Of a stretch of 64,000 bases of DNA, positions 24,201 to 37,219 are shown one piece after another (within the stretch, counting starts at the first letter, position 1; each line of letters begins with the position of its first letter). A program made the translations under genes and the position numbers. Under the pieces are notes generated by a model, which was not told the DNA's origin, did no database searches, and worked only from the letters and a program-made list of their open reading frames with translations. This DNA is from Paragordius varius (Eukaryota; Nematomorpha): the NCBI GenBank assembly GCA_964247055.1, contig OZ176054.1:11408001-11472000 (forward strand), in the 5' to 3' direction.

Positions 24201-27199
24201 TATCATTCTTTTTTTAAAAAAAGGGAACACAAGTTTTTTATTTTTTATATTCTTTGATCCCAGCTACAACTTCAAATTCAAACTTTAACCATGATTTCGT
24301 AAAACATCTATAAATAAATCCAATGATAGTTGAATATTAACTTTAATAAGACATATAAATATGGTCATTTTCAAATAAACAATATTTGAGTCTATGCAAA
24401 AATCCGTAAAAGAATTAGTGTAGACATTCTTTTTATTAAATATGTTTTTTATTATTTTTTATCTCCATTATCTTTATTATTACAAATTATTAGGAATAAT
24501 AATCGATGAGAGATATAATTGCAAAAATATTAGTAGAATATTTAAAAAAATATAGTTAAGTGCTATTAAATGATAACAAGCTGCGTACTCAAGCTTACAT
24601 GGTGCACAATAAATTTTAATGAATCATATATCATTCGATAAATAACAGAATAATGAATATTGATAAAGTATGCGGTTAAAATAGTAGAAAAGATATTTAA
24701 ATTTTTTCTGCCATTAGCCAAAACCAAAAATCGCATTGTTATCTCATATTAAGTCAAATAAAATTCACAATAAATGAAAACGTAACGATTTTTTTTTGAT
24801 TTAATATAACATAAGGATAATTTTCAACACAAAATATTATCGGCAAAGTTTCACTTTTTTTGGAGGGCCCCAGAAAGAATGACAAGACTACAAGCTAAAA
24901 AATTAAATTATGAAAATCATGAAACTTGCCAATATGCGGTGAAAGATTTAAATTTACATTAAAACAATCATATATTTAGAGGCGTAGCTTTTTTCTGGCG
25001 GTGCATGAATTTATGGTGGCACTCCCTCCCCCATTAACCGCTTATTGAAAAACATATTCAAATTCTATTCATAAATGGCCAATTTTTTATGTATCATTTA
25101 AAATAATACATTTTAAATACTTTTTTATAATAAAATTAAAATTTTTTGAAATACCCTTTCAACTATAGGGCCCAGTGCATCAGACCCGCTCCCTCTGCCT
25201 TCGCCCCTGATATATTAAATATAAATATAACATCAATATTTCGCCTTCAACAAAAATTTTAACCTTATATAAAAAATTTTTTTCGATAATTTGTAAAGCG
25301 GAATTTTTACAAAACATCTAATATATATTTCCATACAATTTGCAGAAAAAAGTCTATCGACTCAGATTTTTAATTTGGGGAATTTTTATGCCCTTAAGCC
25401 GAGATGGCGCTAAAAATATATAATCAAGATTTTCGGGTAAAAAATTCGTTAATTATCTTTTTTTCTGATCGAAATATATGGAAAATATATTTATATTTAT
25501 AATGGCTGTTGGCACAAATTATCGAAATATTTATTTTTTATATAAGGCGTAATTTTGGAGGCGATATATCAATCTTTTACCTCATATTAATAAGGTTTTA
25601 TGATTCATATTTATCGACAAAGTCCGATTGTTAGCTAATATTCTAAATCTCTGGAGCCCTCATAAAAATGTAAAATCATTGTGTATTATATATTGGAATT
25701 ATTTTTATGCTATATTAAAACAAATATAATTTAGTTAGCACGTTTTCTTCTATAATTAATTTTATTTGACATAATATGCGAAAAAATGCGATTTTTGATC
25801 TAATAACAAAAAAATTGAATTATTTTTTAGTATAAAGCATATATCATTTCGATATTCATTATCATGAAGATTTTTGCTAGCGAATGATATAAGATTCATT
25901 AACCTTTATTTTTTAAACCCCATTTTCGCCGCACAGTGCTATGCTTGAATTTAGCTAACATCTTATTTGGGTAGATTTTTTAGTAATCTTTATAACATTT
26001 TTTAACAATAATTAAACATTATATTTTGTAGGATTCATAAAAAAGGTTTTTATTGGTTTCTACTTATACACGCGCCTCATGCTTCTATAGGGAAAATTTT
26101 AGTGTTCCGGCTGTTTTTTTCGAATAAAACGCTTTTTATGAATAGTATTTTATTTCAATCATTTTTTCACTTTTTTGTCCTAGTTTACATTTTGGCAGAG
26201 CTAAATTTTGTAAATAAACTACAGTTAAAATTATTTTATCAAAATTTAATTATCAACATTGTTCTCATGTATTAAATAAAAGTGCTTATATTTTTTACAG
26301 TTTCGTGACTTCTGAAATCAAAAATTAGCACAGCTCTAAAACACGATTAAAACGAACATCTGATATAAACACAAATATATATCAAATTTTGCTGGTAAAA
26401 TATAGCAAGAAAGCTTTTTAAAGTTAATTTACATCTACTAACCATATATATTTTTTTGCCGGTTGCATTATCGTTTTCAAAAAAATGGCGGCAAAAAATA
26501 AAAGATTTTTTACAATATTATATTTTTAAAAACATTTTTTGTATGCGCCTATTAGACCAAAGAAAGCATATTTTTAAATTCGGCTTTACACCTTATATAT
26601 TTTTTAACACATTCAAATTTCTCGCTCTGGGATATAAAACTGCCCCAAAAAATGGTGTGTTTAGCATGTTTTCTATTATTTAATCGAAACTCTGTGATAT
26701 TTATGGGAATATAATATATGAATTATAACTTTTATTGAATAATATGGTAGTAAGCTTTTCATAAACCTATTATTCCTTTCATTTATAAAAATATAAAGAG
26801 AAAAATAGGCCAGGTAAATTGTATATTATATTTTATAAAAGATTGTACAAGTTTTTCTACAATAGATTAATAAAGAAATGAGATAACACCTTAAGAAAAC
26901 TTATTAGGATTTAGGGGTGAACAGGAAATATTTGCGAACTCTAATTTTTAGTGATGACATCAAGAATATTATATTTATCATTCATTAATTAATTTTCAAA
27001 TCAGTGTAGCTTATTTTAAATCGATTGTATATTTAAGAATCTTTTGACTTCTCTAAGTAATCCGTATAATAAATCTTAACTGTGTCACTTTATCAGTAAT
27101 CGCTTTAACAGGCTAATACCCCTCTATCAAAAATAATTATTGGAAAAACTTATATATTTAACAGCTTTTCTGAAAAAAGGATAATCTTATATTTACACA
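24200..27199. other. AT-rich non-coding part of block P1
   Basis: About 3 kb between the satellite and the receptor-like gene. It is conserved in copies P2 and P3 only as duplicated DNA. No ORF is kept across the copies. No RNA gene or regulatory element recognised. Confidence 0.45.
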
Positions 27200-28231
27200 A
27201 TGAAAATAATATATAAATATTCAATAGATAACCTTTTCAAACGAACGCATGGTCGATTCAGCATTGATTTTATGCGGATTTTTTTTACTATAACTATGTT
27301 GATTTATTTTTATTATTCTGTTTTGGCTTGGAAGAGAAAAAAAGTCCGAATGAATATGACCCGATGTGGTTTATGCACCCTAATACTATGTTACCGAATG
27401 GCCTTAGATTCAATCTATGTCCTAAATGTGGTTTTAATTGTTCCCAAAAAAAGAAATTTTTCTGTCATTTGCAAACTTTTAGCAATTAAAATTAACATGT
27501 CCAGACTCAGTTTTTTCACACATTAGTTTGTCACAAGCATCCTGACTCAAAGTGAACGTGGCCTGTTTGAAATAAGTAGTAGGAAAAGAGCTTCAAAGTG
27601 TTTTTCCTACGTGGTAAATGCTTTTTACACGATATCATCCATCATATATTTAATATGGGTAATTTGTCTTGCTCGTGCTTCAAACAAATTTGTGGTTGTG
27701 AATCAGAATGGAACTCTAAATATATCTTCACTATCCTTACTGCATAATAGTAGGCTTCTTAACGATTTCGTTTCAAAACAAGAGATAATAGATTGGTATC
27801 TGTTAATTGTCTACCTAATTACATTTGTGATCTTAATTCAATCTCTATACATTTTTGGCCGCAGATATAGCAAATTGAGTAACTTGCGTAAAAATACGCT
27901 ATTTAAACAACTTATGGAACAAAAAATATTTTACAACTTTAATACAGTCTTAATATTAGCTGCAATATCTATTGATATACCCCCAAAACCAAATGTAACT
28001 AAAACGGTTGTCCGACTTAAAAAATATCTTATAGCTAAACGGATAAATCGCAAAATATTAGTCGTATTAATTTTATACACAGGGATTTTTTTATTAATAT
28101 TTATTACTAGTTATCAGGAATCATTTGTTTATCTCTCTCTACATTTTGGATGCGAAAATGTTTGTTATGATGACCTATATGGAGCTCAAGCTACAAGCAT
28201 ATACCAACATTATGGAGATTATTTACTCTAA
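27200..28231 (+). pseudogene. Multi-pass membrane receptor-like gene, copy 1 (one internal stop)
   Basis: A single frame of 343 codons from ATG 27200, interrupted by one TAG (27524-27526) where copy 2 has TAT. Hydrophobic segments lie at about residues 24-45, 57-80, 91-115, 135-155, 195-217 and 285-305. A Cys-Lys pair opens the third (VICKLL) and SERGLF closes it, recalling the conserved Cys of helix 3 and the D/ERY box of rhodopsin-like GPCRs. An Asn-rich extracellular loop holds NGTLNISS glycosylation sequons. Relative to copies 2 and 3 one base is missing after segment six, so the C-terminus is read out of the ancestral frame. The gene is intronless. I infer a lineage-specific seven-helix receptor family; no known family could be assigned. 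Confidence 0.5.
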
Positions 28232-28410
28232 CCAAAGAAACGGTGCAATAGGTGTGTAATGCGTTTAAAATAAAATATACATTATAGTGTGTGTGTCAAA
28301 TAAATTTTCCTATTTTAATATTTTTTAGCTAATTTAAAAAAATATCGGTTAAAATGCGTCTAGAAAATTAACAGATTTGAAGTCAGTTATGATCAATTTT
28401 TTATTAATAA

Positions 28411-30291
28411 CACTAGTCGACAAATTTCGACATTTTTGAGCACCACCACTCAATTTAAATTAGACTTATTTCATTTTTCTAAACCGAATCTGAAATTTTT
28501 TTCCCCCAATCAGAATTTTGAGATAATATAGGTTTATCAATTTTTCAAAAACACGAGAACATCGAGAGAAAATTAAATATAACTTTATAATAAAAAGTTA
28601 TAATATTATAAAATTAATATTATTTAATAAAACGTTTTAATTATTTTTTGAATATAAATATGTCATTTAAATATCAGGGGCAAAAAAATAGTACGGATAT
28701 AAACGTCAAAATTTAGTCTTTTTTTAATATTAAACACGGATAAATTAAATTATAAAAATACTAAAAGAGGCATTCTATGGTTTAAACCTTCGGCTAGATA
28801 GCCTATATTTATTTTGTTAGTTTTTATTTAGAGTACTTAGTAGGGTGTTTTTTTCTTCGGATTCTTACAAAAATCCTCTATTTCCTAGTGGATATTATTT
28901 ATTTTTTAAAATGATTGGTTGCCCTGTATTTTGAATTTTAGATGTGTTGGGTAGCCACTTTTAGTAGAAATACTGTTGTGGGATTGGACCATTTGTATTT
29001 ACCTATCTTCGATTTAATGGTAGAATTTATCTAACTTTATTCTGTGAATTGGTTAATTTGACATGTTAATTTGCCTGGATTTTGCTTGCAGGTCTCTCCT
29101 ATCAGGCTCTACGATTACTAATTGTTACATATATGGCATAATTATAGGATCGTGGGGGAAAAGTTGCAGAGCTTGTGCACATAAGCCCTTTTGGATATTT
29201 AATACTTTTGCTCTTAGCTTGTTTGGTATCTCATTGTATTTAATGCCTAGAATTTTGTTATTCATGCAAATTTTTTTGTACAAATTTTAGTATCTATAAT
29301 TATTCATAATATTTTCATTTTCCGTTTAGCTACAAATTTAATGAATATTTATTTATTGTATATAAAATAATAATTTAGGATTAAAATTCCAAATAAATTA
29401 AGAAATATTGTTTCGCGAGTTTTAGCTTCAAATCATTTTATATCCTGGTGCATTTTCTCGCCAATTTGATCGGTAATGCAATTAAACGGAAATCTTTTAA
29501 TGTTCATCTATTATGTGTAGCTTTTTAATCATTACAGCCTAGATTTTATAAAATAATATACCCATCCGATGACAACTTTCTACAAGCTCCTGGCCTAAAT
29601 ATTAAAAAATATATTATACCCCAGTGTTAAATTTTTTAAACCTTCAAAAGCTTATTTTTCTCAGATAATAGGTTTATAAAGAAGTTATTTTGAAAAAAAT
29701 TTTTGATTAAACGCCCATTAGCTATCCCAGCCTCAGCTTTGGCTTTACCGAGTTTATGATAATTTGAAAGTAAATGAATGAGGCTAAATCTTTCTGGAGA
29801 TTTTTTATGAATAAGCAGCATTTTTAGGCAGTTTATTTTAAATATAAAAATCAACGGCATTTCAAATAAAGTTTATTTAACGAATCACCAATAACATTTT
29901 CTGTAGAGTCTTCGTTGGGATCCATGCTCTGTCATTATTAATTATGGTATCAAAATATTTAAAAAGTTTTTCAGGATTAATATTGATATTCAAGTTATTT
30001 TTCTTGAAATATATTTACCACAACAGATGCAAATTTGGATCATTTTTTCATTTTCGAACTAAAATTATATGAGAATACCTGGATCTGGAATGTTACTTGC
30101 ATCGACTTGCTCGTTTAAATATTTAAACATATATACACGAGGAATGATTGTTTTTTTTAAATTAAATACAAAATTATTAAATTTTGGAAAAATTCTATTG
30201 GTAACCTTAATTTTTTTTGTTTTGATCTTTCCATGCCATTATGTATCAGAAAATGCAAAAAATGGGGTGTGCAAAACCTTGTTGAGCAGTG
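28411..30291. mobile_element. CACTA-type DNA element, longer copy
   Basis: Termini are CACTAGTCGACAAATTTCG on the left and ACCTTGTTGAGCAGTG on the right, inverted and related to those of 13408-14531. It has a 3-bp duplication TAA at 28408-28410 and 30292-30294. Comparison with block P3 near 46.18 kb, which reads straight through, confirms an insertion of 1881 bp. The interior has short ORFs (29063-29290 plus; 29636-29860 minus, the latter following another open minus-strand stretch at 29.88-30.0 kb) but no recognised transposase. Confidence 0.6.
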
Positions 30292-30372
30292 TAAATCAAA
30301 TTAGTTATATTTTTGTAAAATTAATAATTGTAAAAAACATCCTATTATAGTTAATATTTTAGAGAAATTACC

Positions 30373-33054
30373 CATGTTCGGGTAAGTATTAATTACGTCC
30401 TTATGCTTACATCCGTATGCTTAAATCGTTATGACGTCTTTATGCTTATATTTTTGAATAAAAATCATTTCATCATAAGTCTGCTCCAAGTAGACTTATT
30501 AAAATTTCAAAGTGGCATAACTTTAAAAATATTGCGAATTTTCGATTGGAGGATAGAGAGCAAAATATATTTAACAAATAATATATGGGTTTGAGTAATG
30601 TTGCTTCAATCTTTGGCATTAAAAGGGAACACTACACAACCCCTGTTAAAAAATAGATAAATCCTATGCATGCAAAATCAAAAGATTTTTGAAGAAATTG
30701 GTAGGCATTTTATCCAACTATATTTTTTAAATTTTTTTGAATTATCAAAATTGAAATAGTTGCATACTTCGTGAAATAAAAAATCTACCAAGTTTTTGAA
30801 TTTTTTGAATTATTTAAATTGGAGTACAGAAAATCTGTAATGATACAAATAATTTATAGGTTTAAGAAATCCCATCGATCTCATACACATCTTAGTAAAC
30901 TAAACCGCTTCGAAAAATATAACCGGAACACACATGTAAAATCCAAAGTTTTTAGAAAGTGTGCAAATGATTTAACTATATTTTTAAGATTTTGATGTCA
31001 TGGCGTTTAAAATATCTGCGCACTTTAGGCATTTTAAGGATGAAGCATTGAAGAATCTCCCCATTTTATTGGTAAAATATTTATTATTAGATGTATAAAA
31101 ATAATATTTATTGAGAATAAATATATGATATTTGGAATTTAATATATCGTTTTTTAGATCTTGCAGCGTCAAAAAATTATTTCAATCCACAGTACACAAA
31201 ATCGGAGGCTCTAAAAATATCCTAATATATCAAATATATTGCATATTAGGAATATCATGGTGATTTTGGTTTTAAGTCTAACGAATAATTCAGAGTTATA
31301 TTTAATTTTGTGGTGATTGTTCCTTATCGAAAAGTTGCAAGTTAGGCAAATATATAAATTTATTTTGGTGAGAGATAAATGCTTTCCTTATAAAAATATC
31401 ATTAATGAACTATATTTAAAAACCAAAATGAAGTAAAAAATTTTAAGCGTAGACTCCAAAAATCATAAATTTTTAGACCCCTAAATATTTCCATGAATTT
31501 TAAGCAAAAGCTAATCAAAATTTTGAGGTGATAGAAATGTTAAGCATCATCAAATTATATATAAAAGGTGTTTTTTATATATTAAAGCAGCATAAAATAC
31601 GATAAAAATTGCCAAAATTTAAGAAAAAAAATCTGTTAAATTGTCAAATTCTAGTATGTGTTATAATGGTAACTGACAGGCTAATTTGAATGAATCTTTT
31701 ATTATACCATTTAACCGCACGAACAACATCTGTTATATATTATTATATTAACCTCGTAAATTATGTTTGTAGTTTTATTATATTATTATAACCTCACCAC
31801 CTCGTGTGACTTTTATTATTATACCTTAAATTAATTGTATAAAAACAAACATCTGACTTTGATATATGTGGATACCTAATTATATTGGATATATATATAG
31901 ATAGATCATTATATACCAACGAACATATATACAATAAATTATCCTTTTACCGTTATTGACGTTACTTGTAATCTCCATTTATTATTGGTGCCCAAGCCTA
32001 CGCTTAAAATTATAAATTGTTTGGTTTATATGTAATGTCATAATATTATGATATTTTTAAAGAGAGGCATTACCAAAAAAATTTATAAATTTATCTACTT
32101 TTCGATAAGGAACAAACAAAATATTTGATAGACTTAAAACCAAAAGCATCATGATATTCCTAATATGCTATTCGCTCAGAATATATTTGATATATTAGGA
32201 TATTTTTAGAGCCTCCGATTTTGTGTACTGTGGATTGAAATAATTTTTTGACGCTGCAAGATCTAAAAAACGATATATTAAATTCCAAATATTATATATT
32301 TATTCTCAATAAATATTATTTTTATACATCTAATAATAAATATTTTATAATGGGGAGATTCTTCAATGCTTCATCCTCAAAATACAAAAGTGCGCAGATA
32401 TTTTAATCGCCATGACATCAAAATCTAAAAAATATAGTTAAATCATTTGCACACCTTCTAAAAAACTTTGGATTTTACATGTGTATTCCAGATTATTTAT
32501 GAAGCGGTTTAGTTAACTAAGATGTGTATGACGGAGCGATTTCTAAAACTTTTAAATTATTTGTAATATATACAGATTTTCTGTCCTCCAATTTAAAAAA
32601 TTCAAAAACTGGGTAGATTATTTTATTTCACGAAGTATGCAAATATTTCAATTTTGTTAACTCAAAAAAATCTAAAAAATATAGTTGGATAAAATGCGTA
32701 CCTATTTCTTCAAAAAACTTTTGATTTTGCATGCATGTTTTAGGATTTATTATTTTTTAACAGGGGTTGTGTAAACCCCTTTTAATGCCAAAGATTGAAG
32801 CAACATTACTCAAACCTATATATTATTGGTTAAATATACTTTACTTTCTATCCTCCAAGTTACAAATTCAAAAATTCACAATATTTTTAAAGTTATGCCA
32901 CTTTGAAATTTTAATAAGTCTACTAGGAGCAGACTTATGATGAATGTATGATTTTTATTCAAAAATGTAAGCAAAAGGACGTAATCATAAGGATTTAAGC
33001 ATAAGGATGTAAGCATTTTATGCATAAGGACTACGTAATAATTACCCGAACATC
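30373..33054. repeat. Large palindrome: two about 1 kb inverted arms around a 0.7 kb spacer
   Basis: The left arm (30373-31375) and right arm (about 32070-33054) are inverse copies. ATGTTCGGGTAA at the left edge mirrors TTACCCGAACAT at the right edge, and AATATATCGTTTTTTAGATC (31142) mirrors GATCTAAAAAACGATATATT (32260). The spacer (31376-32069) has no ORF of note. Block P3/Q3 at about 46.24 kb runs through without it, so it is an insertion, probably a foldback-type element. The arms differ by many small changes, so it is not recent. Confidence 0.7.
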
Positions 33055-33059
33055 GGTCA

Positions 33060-34750
33060 ATATATATGGACCAAAATATCAATTTTGTGTATATTTGACT
33101 GATTCCTTTTTAAATTGGGAGTATCCAACACTTATGCCTACCCGGGTCGTATTACAAAATATATCTATTCAATAAATTTAACATATATCAAACACAGCAC
33201 AAAAATGAAATTATAGAACCGATATATGGACTAATTATTTAATTTTTGTTATTTCACTGGAACATTTTGAACATATTGAATTTCATATTAAATTAGGTGA
33301 GATCCTAATGTAAATATATTCACGGTTTTCGCATATATAAAAATAACAAGAATGTCATGACCTAGGTCTAAATCTGATTTATTTTTTAATGAGAATAAAT
33401 AATGTCCAAAAAAATACCCTGTTGAAATATTATTCTGATAGATAAATATATCATGATTATTATGCTAGTCTTGGATTTTACAAAGGGAAGTTCTCCATAT
33501 CAGAAAATAAAAAAATTTACGCTTATTTATTTCTTTTGGTGCCATAACTATATATCACAAACCTTTTTCTTGCACGAAAAAAAATTCAGCAATATGTGTG
33601 CAAATCTTGGCACTTATGTGGAGTGGTTACCACAAAAATGTTTACAACTTTCTTTCACTCGTAACCAAAGGCACCATGATGATTCTGATATATTTTTTTT
33701 GAGAATATATATATGAATTTTAAATAAATAATTTTAATATTAACAAAGAGTAGTTAAAAAAAGCTGTTTTTTTCAAAATTATTTTCAGAAAAACGTTGTA
33801 GCTTACTTCATACAATTTAAGCCTAATGGAGACGGTATATAAATGCTTAAAGATGCTAGAATATAATCAGATTATTTAGAATATATTCGTTTGTGTTTAA
33901 ATTTATGGTAAACATAGAGTTTTTTTACAAAAATTACTCAAAATTTTAAAGGCAAACAATTTTTTTATTAAATAAAGGATAGAAATGTTCAGCATCCTAA
34001 AATGTTTAATGTATTTTCATTCATCCCTAAAATGAAAATAAATATTACATTATATGAATAGGAATCCGTTAGAAACCGGAGCTAAAAAACCGACTGACTA
34101 CAATAATGTTTTTTTAAACCCGCCATAAATTTCCCATCTTCTAATTTCCCTTTCTTGACAATATTATTAACTATATATCATTTTCAATCGAACACATAAA
34201 CATACACCATAAACATTTTGAATTATAGTGTTATTCATATTTAAGCGCAACTATGAAAAGGGTTAATTAAGAGTAAATAAACATTTTTTAAGAGAATGAA
34301 AGGTTAAAAATGCCGTTGTGTTTGGTACATTTATGCCTTTTTGCCAAGGTGTCAATACAACATTTCTATCCATTTCTATTAAAAGAACCGTAATTGAACG
34401 CCCCTTAATATAACTGTGAAATTACACCACTAGCTCTTTTTTTCAAACACCAGGTTATTAAAGGATCTGTTGAAAGACACATAATTGAGTAAATTTATTA
34501 TAATTTTTTGGTTAAACGGGGTCTGCAATGGAAACATGAATGGAAAAAAATTGGATTGTAATTGATGATTGCTTAAACTTTATCATAGGTATAGTGATAC
34601 GTGGACGCATTTAAAGTTTTTGAAGTTTTGGCTCCTTGGGGAAAAACGGAGGGAATTAAAAATCCTGGATCGGAAGAATATTTTTTCGGATTTATCATCA
34701 CTTTGTACACTACTATTATAATAATCTAAATAGATATGATAATGCCAGTT
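33060..34750. repeat. Segmental duplication block Q, copy 1 (truncated)
   Basis: It aligns to 46.25-48.3 kb and to 8.65-10.74 kb. For example, TGTTGAAATATTATTCTGAT (33.42/46.64 kb) and GAAAAGGGTTAATTAAGAGT (34.25/47.80 kb) are shared. It stops abruptly at about 34.75 kb, where a half foldback element begins. The coding-looking minus-strand segment is decayed here. Confidence 0.75.
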
Positions 34751-34755
34751 GTATA

Positions 34756-35304
34756 ATTTTTATATTGATTATTGTACTACTTTTGAATCCTTATGTACTT
34801 TATAATTAGCACTCATGTAAAATTCCAAAATAAAAGAGTATAAATTTTTTTGTACATTAAAATATGAAAAAAATGAAAATATAAAAAACATTTTTTTTTG
34901 ATATTGAAATATAAGTTTTTTACTGAATAAAATATGAATATTTAAAATTTATTAGTGAATTCTAGTAAATATTAAAAAATATTTAATATAGTTTCATGAA
35001 AATTTTTTTTCTTTAAATTGTGATTAGAAAATGCCATCTTTTTAGCTGAAATTATAAAAACTCTAACTATAACAGGTTTAGGCTATTTATTTATTGAAAA
35101 TATATCTTAAAGTGATAATAAACCATAATATCTCAAATAATATCATTATCTATTTTTCACTTTTTGCCTAATTTCGATTTTCTCTCAATATTTCACAAAC
35201 TAGGTTGTCAACAAATAATATTGTGCCAATTGAATTCGCTGGTCAGAAGCCACATGAAAAATTTATTTTGTTAAAAATTAACCCTCTTTCCACACAAACA
35301 GTTT
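34756..35304. mobile_element. Half copy of the foldback family
   Basis: It matches the second half of foldback elements 1 and 2, for example AATTCCAAAATAAAAGAGTA, CCATAATATCTCAAAT and the terminal AACCCTCTTTCCACACAAACAG. Only one arm is present. It joins block Q1 to the fossil element at 35.32 kb. Confidence 0.6.
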
Positions 35305-35319
35305 TTAATATTACTTAAC

Positions 35320-37210
35320 TTCCGATTGTTTCCGAATGGATGGAATTGCGGCTTATAATCTCAGATCTCACATTTCTGGCCATATATATAATAATATAAT
35401 TTTTCTAACCCAAATAGCAAAGCCTTCCAATTCAATCACAGAATAATTTTTCTCTGCATTCTGGCATTTTCTTGACGTGAATGCCATTGGTTTCATAATC
35501 TTATTCTCCATTTGCAAAAGTACAGCTCTAAAGCCTTATGTAGACGCATCCACTTGTATTAATGTTTGATTTATGTTATAAATGGCAGTAAAGATTCTCT
35601 TGATATTAGGTTTTTTGCTTGCTTAAATTTTGATGTTCTTGCGACATCTCCATTCCTTTTTGGATCCTGTGAGTGCATGTAGATTACTAACGTTCCTTTC
35701 TGGAAGCTGTTAGTGCATGTAGATTACTAACTTTGACATGTAAGCCAGGAATAAAACGTTTATAAAAATTAAGCAATCCCAAAAACGATCTTAAATCAGT
35801 TTTATTGGTAGGTATCGCACATTTCTTAATGGCGTCAATTTTATCTTGTACAGGACGAATTTCTTGTTTTAATAGCTCAAAACTTAGGAATTTAATAATA
35901 ATCTGAGATATGTTCTCCATCAAAGAATTGATTGTTACCCGGAAAACAGCGTACACCCTGATTTCCCATTAGTTTTTACGACGTTAACCGTAGGAGTCGC
36001 CCATTCCACATGGTCTTGTGTAGGATCAACAGGAGTCACTATCAGGTCCATCAGTCTCTGCATTTCTATTTCTACTTTACTCTGTGGTGCCAATGAAATT
36101 CGCCGTGCAGTGCGGACTTTTGGTTTGGCATCTGATCGAAACCTACAATTTAACAGGATCACTGTTGTAACAACCCAAATCCCCGTTAAAGAGTTTTGGG
36201 TCGCTTGAATACATCATCATGATCATTATTATTATTATATGTTATTTGATTAGCTTTCACGTTATCCGGTAAGGTCATGCCACAACCAATGATCCAAGGC
36301 AGCCCAAATATCAGAGATATCTCTTCTTCCGTCACAAAACATTCTAATTTCTTAGTAATGCTTCCCATTGTTACATTAACAACTGTTTTTCCCAAGAGTT
36401 TTATTGGGTTGTTTCCGTAGAAAGTTAATATGGGAGCACGTTTTAGTAACGGAGCTCCCACCGTCTTCCATACATTTTTATTAATCAGAGAAGCAACAGC
36501 TCTAATATCAAAAACCATACTGACAGCTTGGCCATTAATCGTAGCGCAAATGTTCGCTTGTGTGCCACATTTATTATAATTAGCATTTATATTATCACTA
36601 TATCGTTTTTTATGGCGACACATTGCCTGAAAATGATTTTTTTTACAATTGTGGCATTTCCGAACGCGGGACATTGTTTAGTTATATGCGATTTACCACA
36701 TTTGCCACATCCCGCTTTCATTTATTATTTTTGCCATCATTTTTTTATACTCCTGATTATTACTATTGTTATTATTATTATTACACTTATTATTATTATT
36801 ATTATTATTATTACAATTATTATTATTATTATTATTATTACAATTATTATTATTATTATTATTATTACAATTATTATTATTATTATTATTATTCGACCGA
36901 TTCTTTTAAATTATGAGGATACTGCTTGACAACGCATGGGAGGCAATATCGGCCCTTGCAAGTTCCTGAGCCAAGACCATGTCGACAATGGTGGTTAATG
37001 ACACCGCCTTCCCATCATACTTCGCATCAGGGAATCGTGAATAAAGATCTTCCAATGATTGCAAGTTGAATTCAGCCACAAAACTGTCTCTAATTCTCTC
37101 CTCCATGTTTGGAATTCAGCCTTTTCCGCCACACTCTTGCTTGCAAAAATTTCGTAAATGTTTCTCCATCATTTCTCCGCAAACCGCAAACTCAAACCTT
37201 GCAGCGAAGA
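35320..37210 (-). mobile_element. Fossil Ty3-type LTR retrotransposon, internal part only
   Basis: A broken, minus-strand relic of a Ty3/mdg4-type element. Parts in order on the minus strand are gag with a CCHC zinc knuckle, an aspartic-protease region, the beginning of reverse transcriptase, and a piece of the RT-RNase H connection. Most of the polymerase, the integrase and both LTRs are not recognisable. There are at least several breaks, so it is certainly dead and of middle to old age. It interrupts block P2 at its left side (block sequence resumes near 37.22 kb). Confidence 0.8.
36757..36893. repeat. (ATT)n microsatellite
   Basis: Almost pure ATT trinucleotides with occasional ACA interruptions, within the gag part of the fossil element. 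It produces long artefactual poly-Ile, Tyr or Asn ORFs on both strands. Confidence 0.9.
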
Positions 37211-37219
37211 CAGACTTGG

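Larger units (their letters stand above)
22840..28400. repeat. Segmental duplication block P, copy 1
   Basis: It aligns to 41.29-46.2 kb over its whole length and to 37.22-40.7 kb from about 24.5 kb on. Landmarks are ATGCTGGCTTTGTGATCTGT (22.88/41.33 kb), TCCAATGATAGTT (24.32/43.40 kb) and AACCTTACATTTTG-like motifs near 26.0/38.65/44.05 kb. It comprises a satellite, about 3 kb of AT-rich DNA and the receptor-like gene. Confidence 0.85.

Noticed and set aside
31640-32000. Solo LTR and primer-binding-site-like TGGTGCCCAAGCC in the palindrome spacer
   Set aside because: No matching second LTR or TG...CA boundaries with a target duplication could be seen; the single motif is weak.
36528-36929. 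Long ORFs of poly-Ile/Tyr on the plus strand
   Set aside because: Direct product of the ATT microsatellite.
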